64,000 nt of DNA from Bacteroidota bacterium (lineage in GTDB: Bacteria > Bacteroidota > Ignavibacteria > Ignavibacteriales > Ignavibacteriaceae). Within the stretch, counting starts at the first letter, position 1, and every line of letters starts with the position of its first letter. A program made the position numbers and the translations under genes. Under the pieces are notes generated by a model. That model saw only the letters and a program-made list of their open reading frames with translations. It had not been told where the DNA came from and did not search any database. Location of the stretch: assembly GCA_020161395.1 (NCBI GenBank), contig JAIUOE010000002.1, forward strand, positions 591,920-655,919, read 5' to 3'. Below, piece by piece: positions 34,010-41,946 of this stretch.

Positions 34010-36202
34010 ATGACGAAGCAAACTTATCCGGTCTTAAACATGACATGTGCTTCATGTGCCGCCAGAGTGCAAAAGACCATAGAAAAGCAACCCGGTGTCG
34101 CCTCAGCGATGGTAAATTATGCCAACTCCACTCTTGTTGCAGAATTTGATCCAAAGCTTGTGACTCCAGAACAACTAAAAACTGCCGTTCAAAAATACGG
34201 GTACGACCTTGTACTGGACAGCGACAATTCAGACCTGGATGACATCAACAAAAAGAAATCGGATGAATTAAAGAACACAACAATCGGTGCCGTAATTCTC
34301 TCCCTCCCCGTTGTGATAATCGGAATGTTTTTTATGCATATGCCGTATGCAAATTACATTTCCTGGGTGCTCTCAACTCCGGTAGTCCTTTGGTTCGGAC
34401 GAAGATTTTTCACAGGTGCATGGAAACAGTTGAAAAATAAAACCGCAAATATGGATACCCTGGTCGCACTAAGCACGGGTGTAGCTTATATATTTTCGGC
34501 TTTTAACACACTCTTTCCGGAATATCTAAGTGAGAAAGGTGTCCACCCGCATGTCTATTTTGAAGCGGCTTCAGTCGTAATTGCCTTCATTCTGCTCGGT
34601 AAAATGCTCGAAGACAGGGCAAAAGGTAGCACATCATCCGCCCTTAAAAAACTTATAGGACTTCAGCCAAATACCGTTACAGTAATGTTCGATGGAATAA
34701 CCAAAGTGGTTCCCATTTCAAATGTTATGGTTGGTGATACAATCGTCGTAAAGCCCGGTGAAAAAGTGGCTGTTGACGGTACCGTTACTTCAGGGAAATC
34801 ATTCGTAGATGAAAGCATGATCAGCGGAGAGCCAATCCCCGTTGAAAAGTCTGAAGGTTCAAAAGTTTTTGCGGGTACTATAAACCAAAAAGGAAGCTTT
34901 ATCTTCTCAGCGGAGAAGGTCGGAAGTGATACACTTCTTGCTCACATAATAAAAATGGTTCAGGATGCACAGGGCAGCCGGGCACCTGTACAACAACTTG
35001 TGGATAAAATTGCATCTGTTTTCGTACCGATAGTCATTGTCATTGCAATTCTAAGCCTCTTTGCATGGGTGATCATCGGAGGAGAATCTGAGATTACACA
35101 CGGATTGATAGCAATGGTTACAGTACTTGTGATTGCCTGCCCGTGTGCTCTCGGTCTGGCAACCCCAACAGCAATTATGGTTGGTATTGGTAAAGGTGCG
35201 GAGAATGGAATCTTGATCAAAGATGCAGAAAGTCTCGAAACAGCTAAAAAAGTGAATGCCATCGTTTTCGACAAAACGGGTACCATCACGGAGGGGAAAC
35301 CGGCTGTTCACTCAATTCTTTTCACGGATGAAGCGAAACAATCAAAAGACATCCTCGCAGCGATAGAAAGCAGATCAGAACACCCGCTCGCAGATGCAGT
35401 TGTCAACTTTATTGGGAAAACTTCACCTATCGAAGTGAAAAATTTCAAAAGCCTGACAGGACTTGGTGTGCGGGCGGAAGTGGAAAATGAGGTTTATTTT
35501 GTCGGCAACAAAAGGTTGATGGAAAATGAAAAGATCAGCATTTCCGAAAATATAGACGCAAAATATGAGAAATGGATTCTGGAGGGGATGACCGTGATAT
35601 TTTTTGCGAGCAGGAGTGAAGTTCTTGGAATTGTTGCAATCACCGACAAAATAAAACCTGAATCTGTAACTGCCATAAAAGCACTTAAGGAGTCGGGAAT
35701 TGAAGTTTACATGCTTACAGGTGACAACCGTGCAACCGCCGCTGAGGTTGCAAAAAAAGCAGGAATTGATCACTTTGAAGCTGAAGTGCTGCCTTCTGAC
35801 AAGATTGAGTTTATTAAGTCACTGCAGAGGGAAGGAAAAACAGTAGGTATGGCCGGTGACGGGATTAACGACAGCGGTGCTCTCGCTCAGGCAGATTTAA
35901 GCATTGCCATGGGAACAGGAAGCGATATTGCCATGGATGTCGCGAAGATGACCATTGTTTCGTCAGATTTATCAAAAATTTTGAAGGCTATAAGACTTTC
36001 AAATGCCACGGTGAATACAATCCGTCAAAATCTTTTTTGGGCATTTATCTATAATGTCATCGGAATTCCGATAGCGGCGGGATTGCTTTACCCGATAAAC
36101 GGTTTTCTCCTCGATCCAATGATTGCAGGAGCAGCAATGGCAATGAGCAGTGTGAGCGTCGTAAGTAACAGTCTAAGACTAAAACTTAAATCTGTTTCCT
36201 AA
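34010..36202 (+). CDS. copA: Copper-exporting P-type ATPase CopA
   Basis: P1B-type ATPase (730 aa) that pumps Cu(I) out of the cytoplasm. One N-terminal HMA domain with MTCASC (Cys13, Cys16), eight membrane helices, the transport motif CPC at 377-379, the actuator motif SGEP, phosphorylated Asp421 in DKTGTIT, SEHPLADAV in the nucleotide domain and AGDGINDSGAL. The C-terminal helix has YNVIGIP and MAMSSVSVVSNS, as in Cu(I) pumps. ATG 34010 is preceded by AAAAGGA; a TTG two codons earlier is unlikely. The last 17 nt overlap the 3' end of the convergent kinase gene. Confidence 0.96.
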   Translation: MTKQTYPVLNMTCASCAARVQKTIEKQPGVASAMVNYANSTLVAEFDPKLVTPEQLKTAVQKYGYDLVLDSDNSDLDDINKKKSDELKNTTIGAVILSLPVVIIGMFFMHMPYANYISWVLSTPVVLWFGRRFFTGAWKQLKNKTANMDTLVALSTGVAYIFSAFNTLFPEYLSEKGVHPHVYFEAASVVIAFILLGKMLEDRAKGSTSSALKKLIGLQPNTVTVMFDGITKVVPISNVMVGDTIVVKPGEKVAVDGTVTSGKSFVDESMISGEPIPVEKSEGSKVFAGTINQKGSFIFSAEKVGSDTLLAHIIKMVQDAQGSRAPVQQLVDKIASVFVPIVIVIAILSLFAWVIIGGESEITHGLIAMVTVLVIACPCALGLATPTAIMVGIGKGAENGILIKDAESLETAKKVNAIVFDKTGTITEGKPAVHSILFTDEAKQSKDILAAIESRSEHPLADAVVNFIGKTSPIEVKNFKSLTGLGVRAEVENEVYFVGNKRLMENEKISISENIDAKYEKWILEGMTVIFFASRSEVLGIVAITDKIKPESVTAIKALKESGIEVYMLTGDNRATAAEVAKKAGIDHFEAEVLPSDKIEFIKSLQREGKTVGMAGDGINDSGALAQADLSIAMGTGSDIAMDVAKMTIVSSDLSKILKAIRLSNATVNTIRQNLFWAFIYNVIGIPIAAGLLYPINGFLLDPMIAGAAMAMSSVSVVSNSLRLKLKSVS

Positions 36203-37592
36203 ATGCCCATACATCACGAAGGATCATCGAGAGCCGTTGTAATACCTCCTTTTTTGAATTTCGAAAGAGTTGAATATTTATCCCTTTTCGCTGCATTATT
36301 ATACTTCTTTTGCTCGAATGATAATATAAATTAACAATTTCGGAATATTTATTGGCACCTTCGCCGGAGAGTGTTTTATTGTAAACTTTAATCTCATTCT
36401 TTGTCAGGATAATGTCACCGTTTTGGAAAATCAGCGAAAAGTAAAGCCAAATAAAATTTGCGGCGATTCCGCCTATGATCAACATCGGAGATATCAGATC
36501 CGTATCCCGACCTCCGGTTGAAATAAATTCATATAATCCACTTGCAAAAAAAACTGCGAATAACACGCCAACAAGCAGAAAGGAAATCCTCATTCCCTTG
36601 TATCCATCAGCGCGGTTTTTTATCTCAATATCGCCGTTGTCTTTTCGACTCACAAAAAAGTTTTGATTCATTCTTTGGAGCATTGTCAAATCACGGTATG
36701 CTCTCTCGAAGACATCAGCCTGACCTGTTTTCTGTCCCGTATTCGAAGGTATCCCTGACACACTTTTTGTACCCTCGAGCACTGCCACAAAATCGGCAAC
36801 TGATGCAATCCTTTTACCATGGTCTCTTTCGATTGCCATGAAAATTGCTGATACAATTCTTTCATCTATGTGCGGATAGAACGAACGAGGGTCGGGAACG
36901 GGTTCATTCAAGACCCTTTGCATCACATGGTAGGAACTTGTACTGGTGTTTATTTCCAAGGGGAGACGCCCCGAGAGCATTTCGTAGAGGGTCATCCCGA
37001 GACTGTAAATGTCAGATCTTTGGTCCACCCTCTCCCCTTTTATCTGTTCAGGACTCGCATATTGAAGTGTTCCAATAACTGTTCCCGATTGAGTGAGGGT
37101 CTGCCCTGTTTCATCCCTCGCGATACCAAAATCGAGGATTTTTATCCTGCCTGAAGAGGTAATTATGATGTTACTTGGTTTAATGTCCCTGTGAACCACC
37201 CCCAGAGAATGGGCGTAGCCAATACCATCTAGCACCTGTTTAAAAATTGGATATGCTCTGTCAAACGGAATGGGACCAGTCTCCTTCCCGATCATTTGGG
37301 AAAGGGTTCTTCCCTCGACATACTCCATTACGATGAAAACATTTTGGGTGGTCGGGTCTTTGAGGATGTCGTGGAATTTTACAATATTGGGATGGTCAAG
37401 TTTCGAGTGGGTTTTTGCTTCTCTGATAAACCGTTCACGGGCATCAGAATTCTGTGAGAGAGAATCGGAAAGCTTTTTTATGGCAAAGTGCTGACCGAGA
37501 GTGAGGTGTCGTGCTTTATAAACCACAGCCATTCCACCCGCACCGATGGTGGATTCAATTTCGTATTGCCCAAAAAGAATCGTGTTAACCAT
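36186..37592 (-). CDS. Membrane-anchored Ser/Thr protein kinase
   Basis: A 468 aa Hanks-type kinase. Glycine loop IGAGGMAVVYKA (16-27), Lys39, catalytic HRDIKPSN (Asp136), DFG (Asp154-) and APE-like YASPEQ (179-184) are all present, so it should be active. After about residue 300 come two membrane segments (336-357 and 368-390) and a C-terminal soluble domain of short beta strands (DIILTKNEIKVYNKTL onward) that looks like a PH-type fold. The kinase and the tail should both face the cytoplasm. The substrate is unknown. It is convergent with copA with overlapping stop regions and no terminator between them. Confidence 0.92.
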   Translation of the reverse strand: MVNTILFGQYEIESTIGAGGMAVVYKARHLTLGQHFAIKKLSDSLSQNSDARERFIREAKTHSKLDHPNIVKFHDILKDPTTQNVFIVMEYVEGRTLSQMIGKETGPIPFDRAYPIFKQVLDGIGYAHSLGVVHRDIKPSNIIITSSGRIKILDFGIARDETGQTLTQSGTVIGTLQYASPEQIKGERVDQRSDIYSLGMTLYEMLSGRLPLEINTSTSSYHVMQRVLNEPVPDPRSFYPHIDERIVSAIFMAIERDHGKRIASVADFVAVLEGTKSVSGIPSNTGQKTGQADVFERAYRDLTMLQRMNQNFFVSRKDNGDIEIKNRADGYKGMRISFLLVGVLFAVFFASGLYEFISTGGRDTDLISPMLIIGGIAANFIWLYFSLIFQNGDIILTKNEIKVYNKTLSGEGANKYSEIVNLYYHSSKRSIIMQRKGINIQLFRNSKKEVLQRLSMILRDVWAFRKQI

Positions 37593-37676
37593 AAACTCAA
37601 TCCGATTTAAATTTTATTTAATCAGTACATCCGGCAAAACTTCCCTGATACTACACCCAAAAATACTCAAAAGCCA

Positions 37677-37713
37677 GCATTACTGCATTATTGGATTATT
37701 GCATTACTGCATT
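37677..37713. repeat. Short direct repeat GCATTACTGCATT x2
   Basis: Two identical 13 bp copies, 24 bp apart, with a similar degenerate stretch (ATTGGATTATT) between them, just downstream of tRNA-Thr and upstream of the kinase start. It looks like slipped-strand microsatellite growth of a TGCATTA-like unit. No function is assigned. Confidence 0.6.
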
Positions 37714-37726
37714 TTAAAATACACGG

Positions 37727-37799
37727 AGCCACCTGCCGGATTCGAACCGGCGACCTAATCATTACGAATGATTTGCTCTACCAGCTGAGCTAAGGTGGC
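37727..37799 (-). tRNA. tRNA-Thr (anticodon CGT)
   Basis: A 73 nt cloverleaf on the minus strand: acceptor GCCACCT/AGGTGGC, D arm GCTC...GAGC with AGCTGGTA, anticodon stem AATCA/TGATT with loop TTCGTAA (anticodon CGT, codon ACG), T arm GCCGG-TTCGAAT-CCGGC, and discriminator T. CCA is not encoded. It is isolated, not part of a tRNA cluster. The 140 bp upstream (37801-37942) is T-rich with no recognised signal. Confidence 0.95.
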
Positions 37800-37942
37800 T
37801 TCTTATAACAAGATTGAAAAGAGGACTATCTTACTCTTTTTTTATGTCTGTTTTTTCTCAATCTTTTTTTGCGCTTGTGCGTAGACATTTTATGTCTTTT
37901 GCGTTTTTTTCCACAGGGCATCTAAATCTCCGTTAGATTAGG

Positions 37943-38704
37943 TTATTTGTTTTTTTCAAGAATACTTTGAGCCTGCTTTGCAGGGTTTGAATTAGGGTCA
38001 AGTTCTATGGTTTTGGTGAGCCATTTTGTGGCTTCATCTTTATTGTTGTTCGAGAGGCTGACCACACCCATATTAAGATGTGCAATCTGATGCTTTGGAT
38101 CAATTGTCAAAGCTTTTTTAAAACTTTCCTCTGCCTGCTTGAGATCCTGCATGTTGAAATAGCAGACTCCAAGATCAACAATTACATCGGGAATGTTTGG
38201 CTTTTTCTCCAAATATTTTTTGTAAAGAGGCACTGCCTTTTCAAACATACCCGAATCAAAATATGTGTGCGCAAGGTTAAGCATCACATCAAGATTGTCA
38301 GGTGATTCGGCAAGTTGTTTCTCCAGATTCATAATCTGAGGGTCGAGTGCAGGATTTTTCCCGATCGGATTTGCGGGCTGGTCATGTCCTTCACCGGGCG
38401 GATGATTGTGACCTGCATGGGGATCTACAGCTTTTGGCGATTCAAAAATTCCCGAACCGATAAGGATGAACATACCTGCCACAAGCAGAATTCCAAGAAC
38501 GATGCCTGCAGTTTTAGTCTCGGATGACGAAGTACCCTTTCCGGCATTCTTCCCTTTGGAAGCACCCTGTTCCCTGAGATTCTTCTGAGCCATCTTTTTC
38601 TTTTCCGGATTCAGCAATGCGCCACAATCGTTACAGTAGGTGGCTGAACCTGAATTAACCGTTCCGCAGACGGGACATTTTATTTGATCTTTGTTTTCTG
38701 CCAT
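37943..38704 (-). CDS. Zinc-ribbon, membrane-anchored TPR protein
   Basis: A 253 aa protein: N-terminal zinc ribbon (Cys10, 13, 24, 27: CPVC and CNDC), a basic low-complexity linker, one membrane segment (GIVLGILLVAGMFILIGSGI, about 65-84), a His-rich stretch (DPHAGHNHPPGEGHDQ) and at least three TPR units (NLDVMLNLAHTYFDSGMFEKA, then two more). The ribbon would be cytoplasmic and the TPRs periplasmic. The His-rich segment could bind metal; that is a guess. The TTG two codons before ATG 38704 is an alternative start. It lies 19 bp downstream of the HU gene and is likely co-transcribed. Confidence 0.85.
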   Translation of the reverse strand: MAENKDQIKCPVCGTVNSGSATYCNDCGALLNPEKKKMAQKNLREQGASKGKNAGKGTSSSETKTAGIVLGILLVAGMFILIGSGIFESPKAVDPHAGHNHPPGEGHDQPANPIGKNPALDPQIMNLEKQLAESPDNLDVMLNLAHTYFDSGMFEKAVPLYKKYLEKKPNIPDVIVDLGVCYFNMQDLKQAEESFKKALTIDPKHQIAHLNMGVVSLSNNNKDEATKWLTKTIELDPNSNPAKQAQSILEKNK

Positions 38705-38723
38705 TTGCAATCTTAATTAGTTC

Positions 38724-39020
38724 TTATTTACTCTCTTTTTTCAATCCGTTGTCAACCTGATTTTTAAAGTCCTTCGAGAACTTAAATACAGGGATAAAAT
38801 GCTCGGGGACAAAAACCTTGTCGCCATTTTTAGGATTTCGTGCGTATCTGGCCGCTTTTTTCTTCACTTTGAAGGTACCAAAGCCTCTTATTTCAATTCC
38901 TTTACCTGCGCTCAAGGCTTCTATCACACTCTTAAAAAAACCCTCGACAACAGCTTCGGTCTCAAGTTTGGTCAGCCCTGTACCTTCTGCTACAATATCT
39001 ACCAGATCGGCTTTAGTCAT
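38724..39020 (-). CDS. HU/IHF-family DNA-binding protein
   Basis: A 98 aa nucleoid protein: helical dimerisation part (MTKADLVDIVAEGTGL..., 1-45), the signature GIEIRGFGTFKVKKKAARY, DNA-binding arm ARNPKNGDKVFVPEH, and the strand PVFKFSKDFK. Whether it is HU or IHF cannot be told from the sequence alone; the GFGTF and RNPK elements fit both. A GGAG ribosome site precedes the start. Confidence 0.95.
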   Translation of the reverse strand: MTKADLVDIVAEGTGLTKLETEAVVEGFFKSVIEALSAGKGIEIRGFGTFKVKKKAARYARNPKNGDKVFVPEHFIPVFKFSKDFKNQVDNGLKKESK

Positions 39021-39338
39021 TATTCAGTTCTCCGGATATAAAATTTTTCAAATCGAACCTCCAATTTATAACCATTTTAAGAAAAATGCAAACTTTACCG
39101 AAACTTAACACCAATTGATCTGATATTTTTATTTACCCGTCCAAAGGTCTGCGTTTGAAAATGAATTTTTTATTACATTTAGTATCAACTTTGAATTTAT
39201 TTTGATGTCCAAATCAAATGACAGTACAGTTGAGTCCTTCGATTAGCGGGAGGTTAAAAAAATCTCCCCGGGATTTGACAAATTTTTCCGATTTTAATTG
39301 TTGAATTTGCAGATTGTAGAAAGCGTAAAAGCGTACAG
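39021..39338. promoter_or_regulatory. Divergent regulatory gap between HU gene and 191 aa gene
   Basis: No gene was found in these 318 bp. For the HU gene (minus), TTTGCA (39087-39092) and TATAAA (39065-39070) with a 16 bp spacer form a reasonable promoter. On the plus strand TTGACA at 39275-39280 could be a -35 element, but no good -10 follows. An imperfect hairpin AAATC...GATTT around CCCCGGG lies at about 39259-39275. Otherwise the gap is AT-rich. Confidence 0.4.
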
Positions 39339-39914
39339 ATGGATACCGGCATAATTCCTTTAGTAAAACAAGTTGTAATTATCTTTACGATAGTGATAAC
39401 TGTTTTTATTCTCCTGTCGTTTGGTTATGCCAAACTGAAAGCCCTTATCACAGGGAAAAAGCCTCCCAAAACGGGTCCCGAACTATACGCCGCACAGCTT
39501 GCAATGCAAAAAAACCCCAATCAGCCACAAGTAAAAAAAGCACGGATCCCTTCAAAAGAAAAAGAAGCTCCAAAACAAAAAGAGGAGCAACTGCCGGTAG
39601 AAAATGTTGAGAGGTTAAAAGCTCCAAATCCCCCGTTGAGAAGAAATGATGAAGCCCGGCGCTCACGAGCCCAGAGCCGCGTTAACATGAATATTGTGCA
39701 GCAGAGCATCCCAAAAAGAAATGTGTTTCAGGTTGTAAACAATCAGCAGGCAAATTTCCGCGGGATCAGCACAGGTACCATTTCATATACCCCGACGGAA
39801 AAACCATCCACTACTCAGGCTACGATGAGAAACCAGTCCCTCTTCACGACTGCCGGACAGAATCCGCAGACGCAGAGAACTCCTCCCGGCAAAGTAAATA
39901 TCAACTTTAAATAA
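39339..39914 (+). CDS. Single-pass membrane protein with basic disordered tail (unknown)
   Basis: A 191 aa protein not recognised. One membrane segment (VVIIFTIVITVFILLSFGYA, about 12-31) is followed by a positively charged region (KLKALITGKKPPK), then a long low-complexity tail rich in Pro, Gln, Asn, Lys and Arg with no predicted domain. The ribosome site is weak. It runs head-on into the oligoendopeptidase gene with no gap. Codon use looks normal for the window, which supports a real gene; function cannot be inferred. Confidence 0.65.
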   Translation: MDTGIIPLVKQVVIIFTIVITVFILLSFGYAKLKALITGKKPPKTGPELYAAQLAMQKNPNQPQVKKARIPSKEKEAPKQKEEQLPVENVERLKAPNPPLRRNDEARRSRAQSRVNMNIVQQSIPKRNVFQVVNNQQANFRGISTGTISYTPTEKPSTTQATMRNQSLFTTAGQNPQTQRTPPGKVNINFK

Positions 39915-41756
39915 TTAAAGCAGAGTCTCCATCTCGTCAATAATGCTGTTCATCCTGCTGATTATTGCAGTTACAGCATCCGGTTTTCTCATATCCACTC
40001 CCGCATCACTTAAAATATCTATTGAGTATTTCGATTTTCCGGATCTCAGAAAATTCAGATAACGGTCAACTGCAGGCTGCCCCTCTTTCTTCACCAGACT
40101 TACGAGAGCTTCCGAAGCTGCCATTCCTGTGGCATACTGGTAAACATAAAAATTGTAGTAGAAATGAGGGATTCGCGCCCAGGTATATTCTTCTTCCTCA
40201 TCCACTTCCATCGCATCACCCCAATATTTGCCGTAGAGCGATTTGTATAATTCCTTAAGCTCTGTAGCCGTGAGTGCCTCACCATTCTCAACTCTTGCAT
40301 AAGCAATCTTCTCAAATTCGGCAAACATTGTCTGTCTGTAGAAAGTGGCTGTAACACTGTTCAGGAATTTTTCCATCAACGAAAGTTTTTCAGATTTGCT
40401 CTCACTTGTCTTGATCAGATGCTCAAGAAGCAGGGATTCATTGAAGGTACTCGCCACTTCAGCGAGGAATATCGAGTAGTCTGCATAGACCGGTGGCTGT
40501 GTTTCACCCGTAAACCATGAATGCATATTGTGCCCCATCTCGTGCGCAAGTGTGAACACATCATTTAGATTGCCTGTAAAATTCATCAATACATACGGGT
40601 GGGTACCATAAGTGCAGCCTGATGAATAAGCTCCAGATCTCTTTCCGGCTGTCTCAAAAACATCAATCCAACGGTTGTCGAATGCCCTGTTGATTGCCTC
40701 AAGATACTCGCTTCCCATTATTTGAAGTGAATCAACCACGAGCTTTCGGGCTTCCTCCCAACTGTATTTTTTCACTTCATTCGAGTCAAAAATAGTTACA
40801 TATGAATCGTAAGGGTGAATTTTATCCTGCTTTAGCATCCGTCTCTTTATTTCAGCCCACCTGTGCATGGGTGCCAGATTTTCACTGACTGTCTCAATCA
40901 GATTCTCATAAACCGATACAGGAATGTTGTTGGTGTGAAGTGCGGCATCGAGTGAGCTTCCAAAATTCCTTGCCCGGGCATTGAAAATCTTCCCTTTCAG
41001 ATTATTGTTGAAAATAACTGAAAAGGTGTTCGCATAATCCTTAAAAGGAGAATAAAATGCTTTGTAAGCCCGTTCCCTGTAAGCTGAATCCTTGGAGTAG
41101 AGTGCAGCATAAAAACGACCGTGTGACATCTCCAGCTCTTCACCCGACTCTCCGGTCACTTTTGGGAATTTCAAATCAGCATCCGAAAATATCGAGAAAA
41201 TCTCGTAAGCCCCACCTGTTACGCTTGAAGAGAGAGCAAGCAGCATTTCCTCTTTTTCTGAAAGTGTGTGCGCCTGTTTTCTCCTTAAGTCGTCAAAAAA
41301 GTGTTCATAACCTTCAAGTCCAAATCTGGCAATTGCTTCTTCAATCACTGAATCAGGCGTAACATTCAGTTCCGGCAGGATGAATGATGCCTTCGAACCG
41401 GCAATCGTGTAGAGGTTTCTGATTCTGTCATTCAGCCCCTGATATTTATTCACCCGCAGGTCGCTGTCCTTTTTCAGCATTACGAAAAGATGGAGTTTCT
41501 CTACTGTCATGGAAACGAGTTCGTCAAATTTTATGCACTCAGCCAGAGCTGCCGCATCTTTTGATATTGTTCCTTTGAACCTGTCATACCCGTCGATCAT
41601 CGACTGAATTTTCGCAAATTCCGCTTCCCATTCCTCATCATTTTGATATATGTGCGACACATCCCACTTGTAATTCTCGTCTATCCCGTCTCTTTCAGGG
41701 AGTGATCCCCCCTCGGTCGCCAAAAATATCCTCTCAAATCTTTCGTCAAATTTCAT
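39915..41756 (-). CDS. pepF: Oligoendopeptidase F-type metallopeptidase (M3B)
   Basis: Cytoplasmic zinc peptidase of 613 aa that degrades short peptides. It has the M3 catalytic motif HEMGHNMHSW (HExxH at 405-409) with a downstream glutamate in the AEVASTFNE segment, plus DAALHTNNIPVSVYENL and the C-terminal YQYATGMAAS typical of PepF. It is a complete single-domain enzyme. Gene neighbours are unrelated; secD is transcribed divergently 190 bp away. Confidence 0.95.
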   Translation of the reverse strand: MKFDERFERIFLATEGGSLPERDGIDENYKWDVSHIYQNDEEWEAEFAKIQSMIDGYDRFKGTISKDAAALAECIKFDELVSMTVEKLHLFVMLKKDSDLRVNKYQGLNDRIRNLYTIAGSKASFILPELNVTPDSVIEEAIARFGLEGYEHFFDDLRRKQAHTLSEKEEMLLALSSSVTGGAYEIFSIFSDADLKFPKVTGESGEELEMSHGRFYAALYSKDSAYRERAYKAFYSPFKDYANTFSVIFNNNLKGKIFNARARNFGSSLDAALHTNNIPVSVYENLIETVSENLAPMHRWAEIKRRMLKQDKIHPYDSYVTIFDSNEVKKYSWEEARKLVVDSLQIMGSEYLEAINRAFDNRWIDVFETAGKRSGAYSSGCTYGTHPYVLMNFTGNLNDVFTLAHEMGHNMHSWFTGETQPPVYADYSIFLAEVASTFNESLLLEHLIKTSESKSEKLSLMEKFLNSVTATFYRQTMFAEFEKIAYARVENGEALTATELKELYKSLYGKYWGDAMEVDEEEEYTWARIPHFYYNFYVYQYATGMAASEALVSLVKKEGQPAVDRYLNFLRSGKSKYSIDILSDAGVDMRKPDAVTAIISRMNSIIDEMETLL

Positions 41757-41946
41757 CTTTTTTCATCCGGTTTTGTTGGTCGCAAATTTATTTTTATCAA
41801 ATTTTAACACAAAATTAACAATTCTGATCTTTTTTTTTAATTATATGAGTAGTGCACTCGCAAATTAGTTGATTTTTTAAGGAGTTAAAGGTAAATTGCT
41901 TGTCTGAATTTTTTTTCATATTAAATAGTCGAGTTAAGTTAAATTT

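Noticed and set aside
37677..37713. CRISPR-like repeats
   Set aside because: Only two 13 bp copies with a degenerate copy-like spacer and no cas genes; best seen as microsatellite slippage.
41877..41901. SecM/VemP-like regulatory leader peptide before secD
   Set aside because: The frame after AAGGAG stops after three codons, and the only nearby ATG frame (MSSALAN) is seven codons long with no ribosome site.
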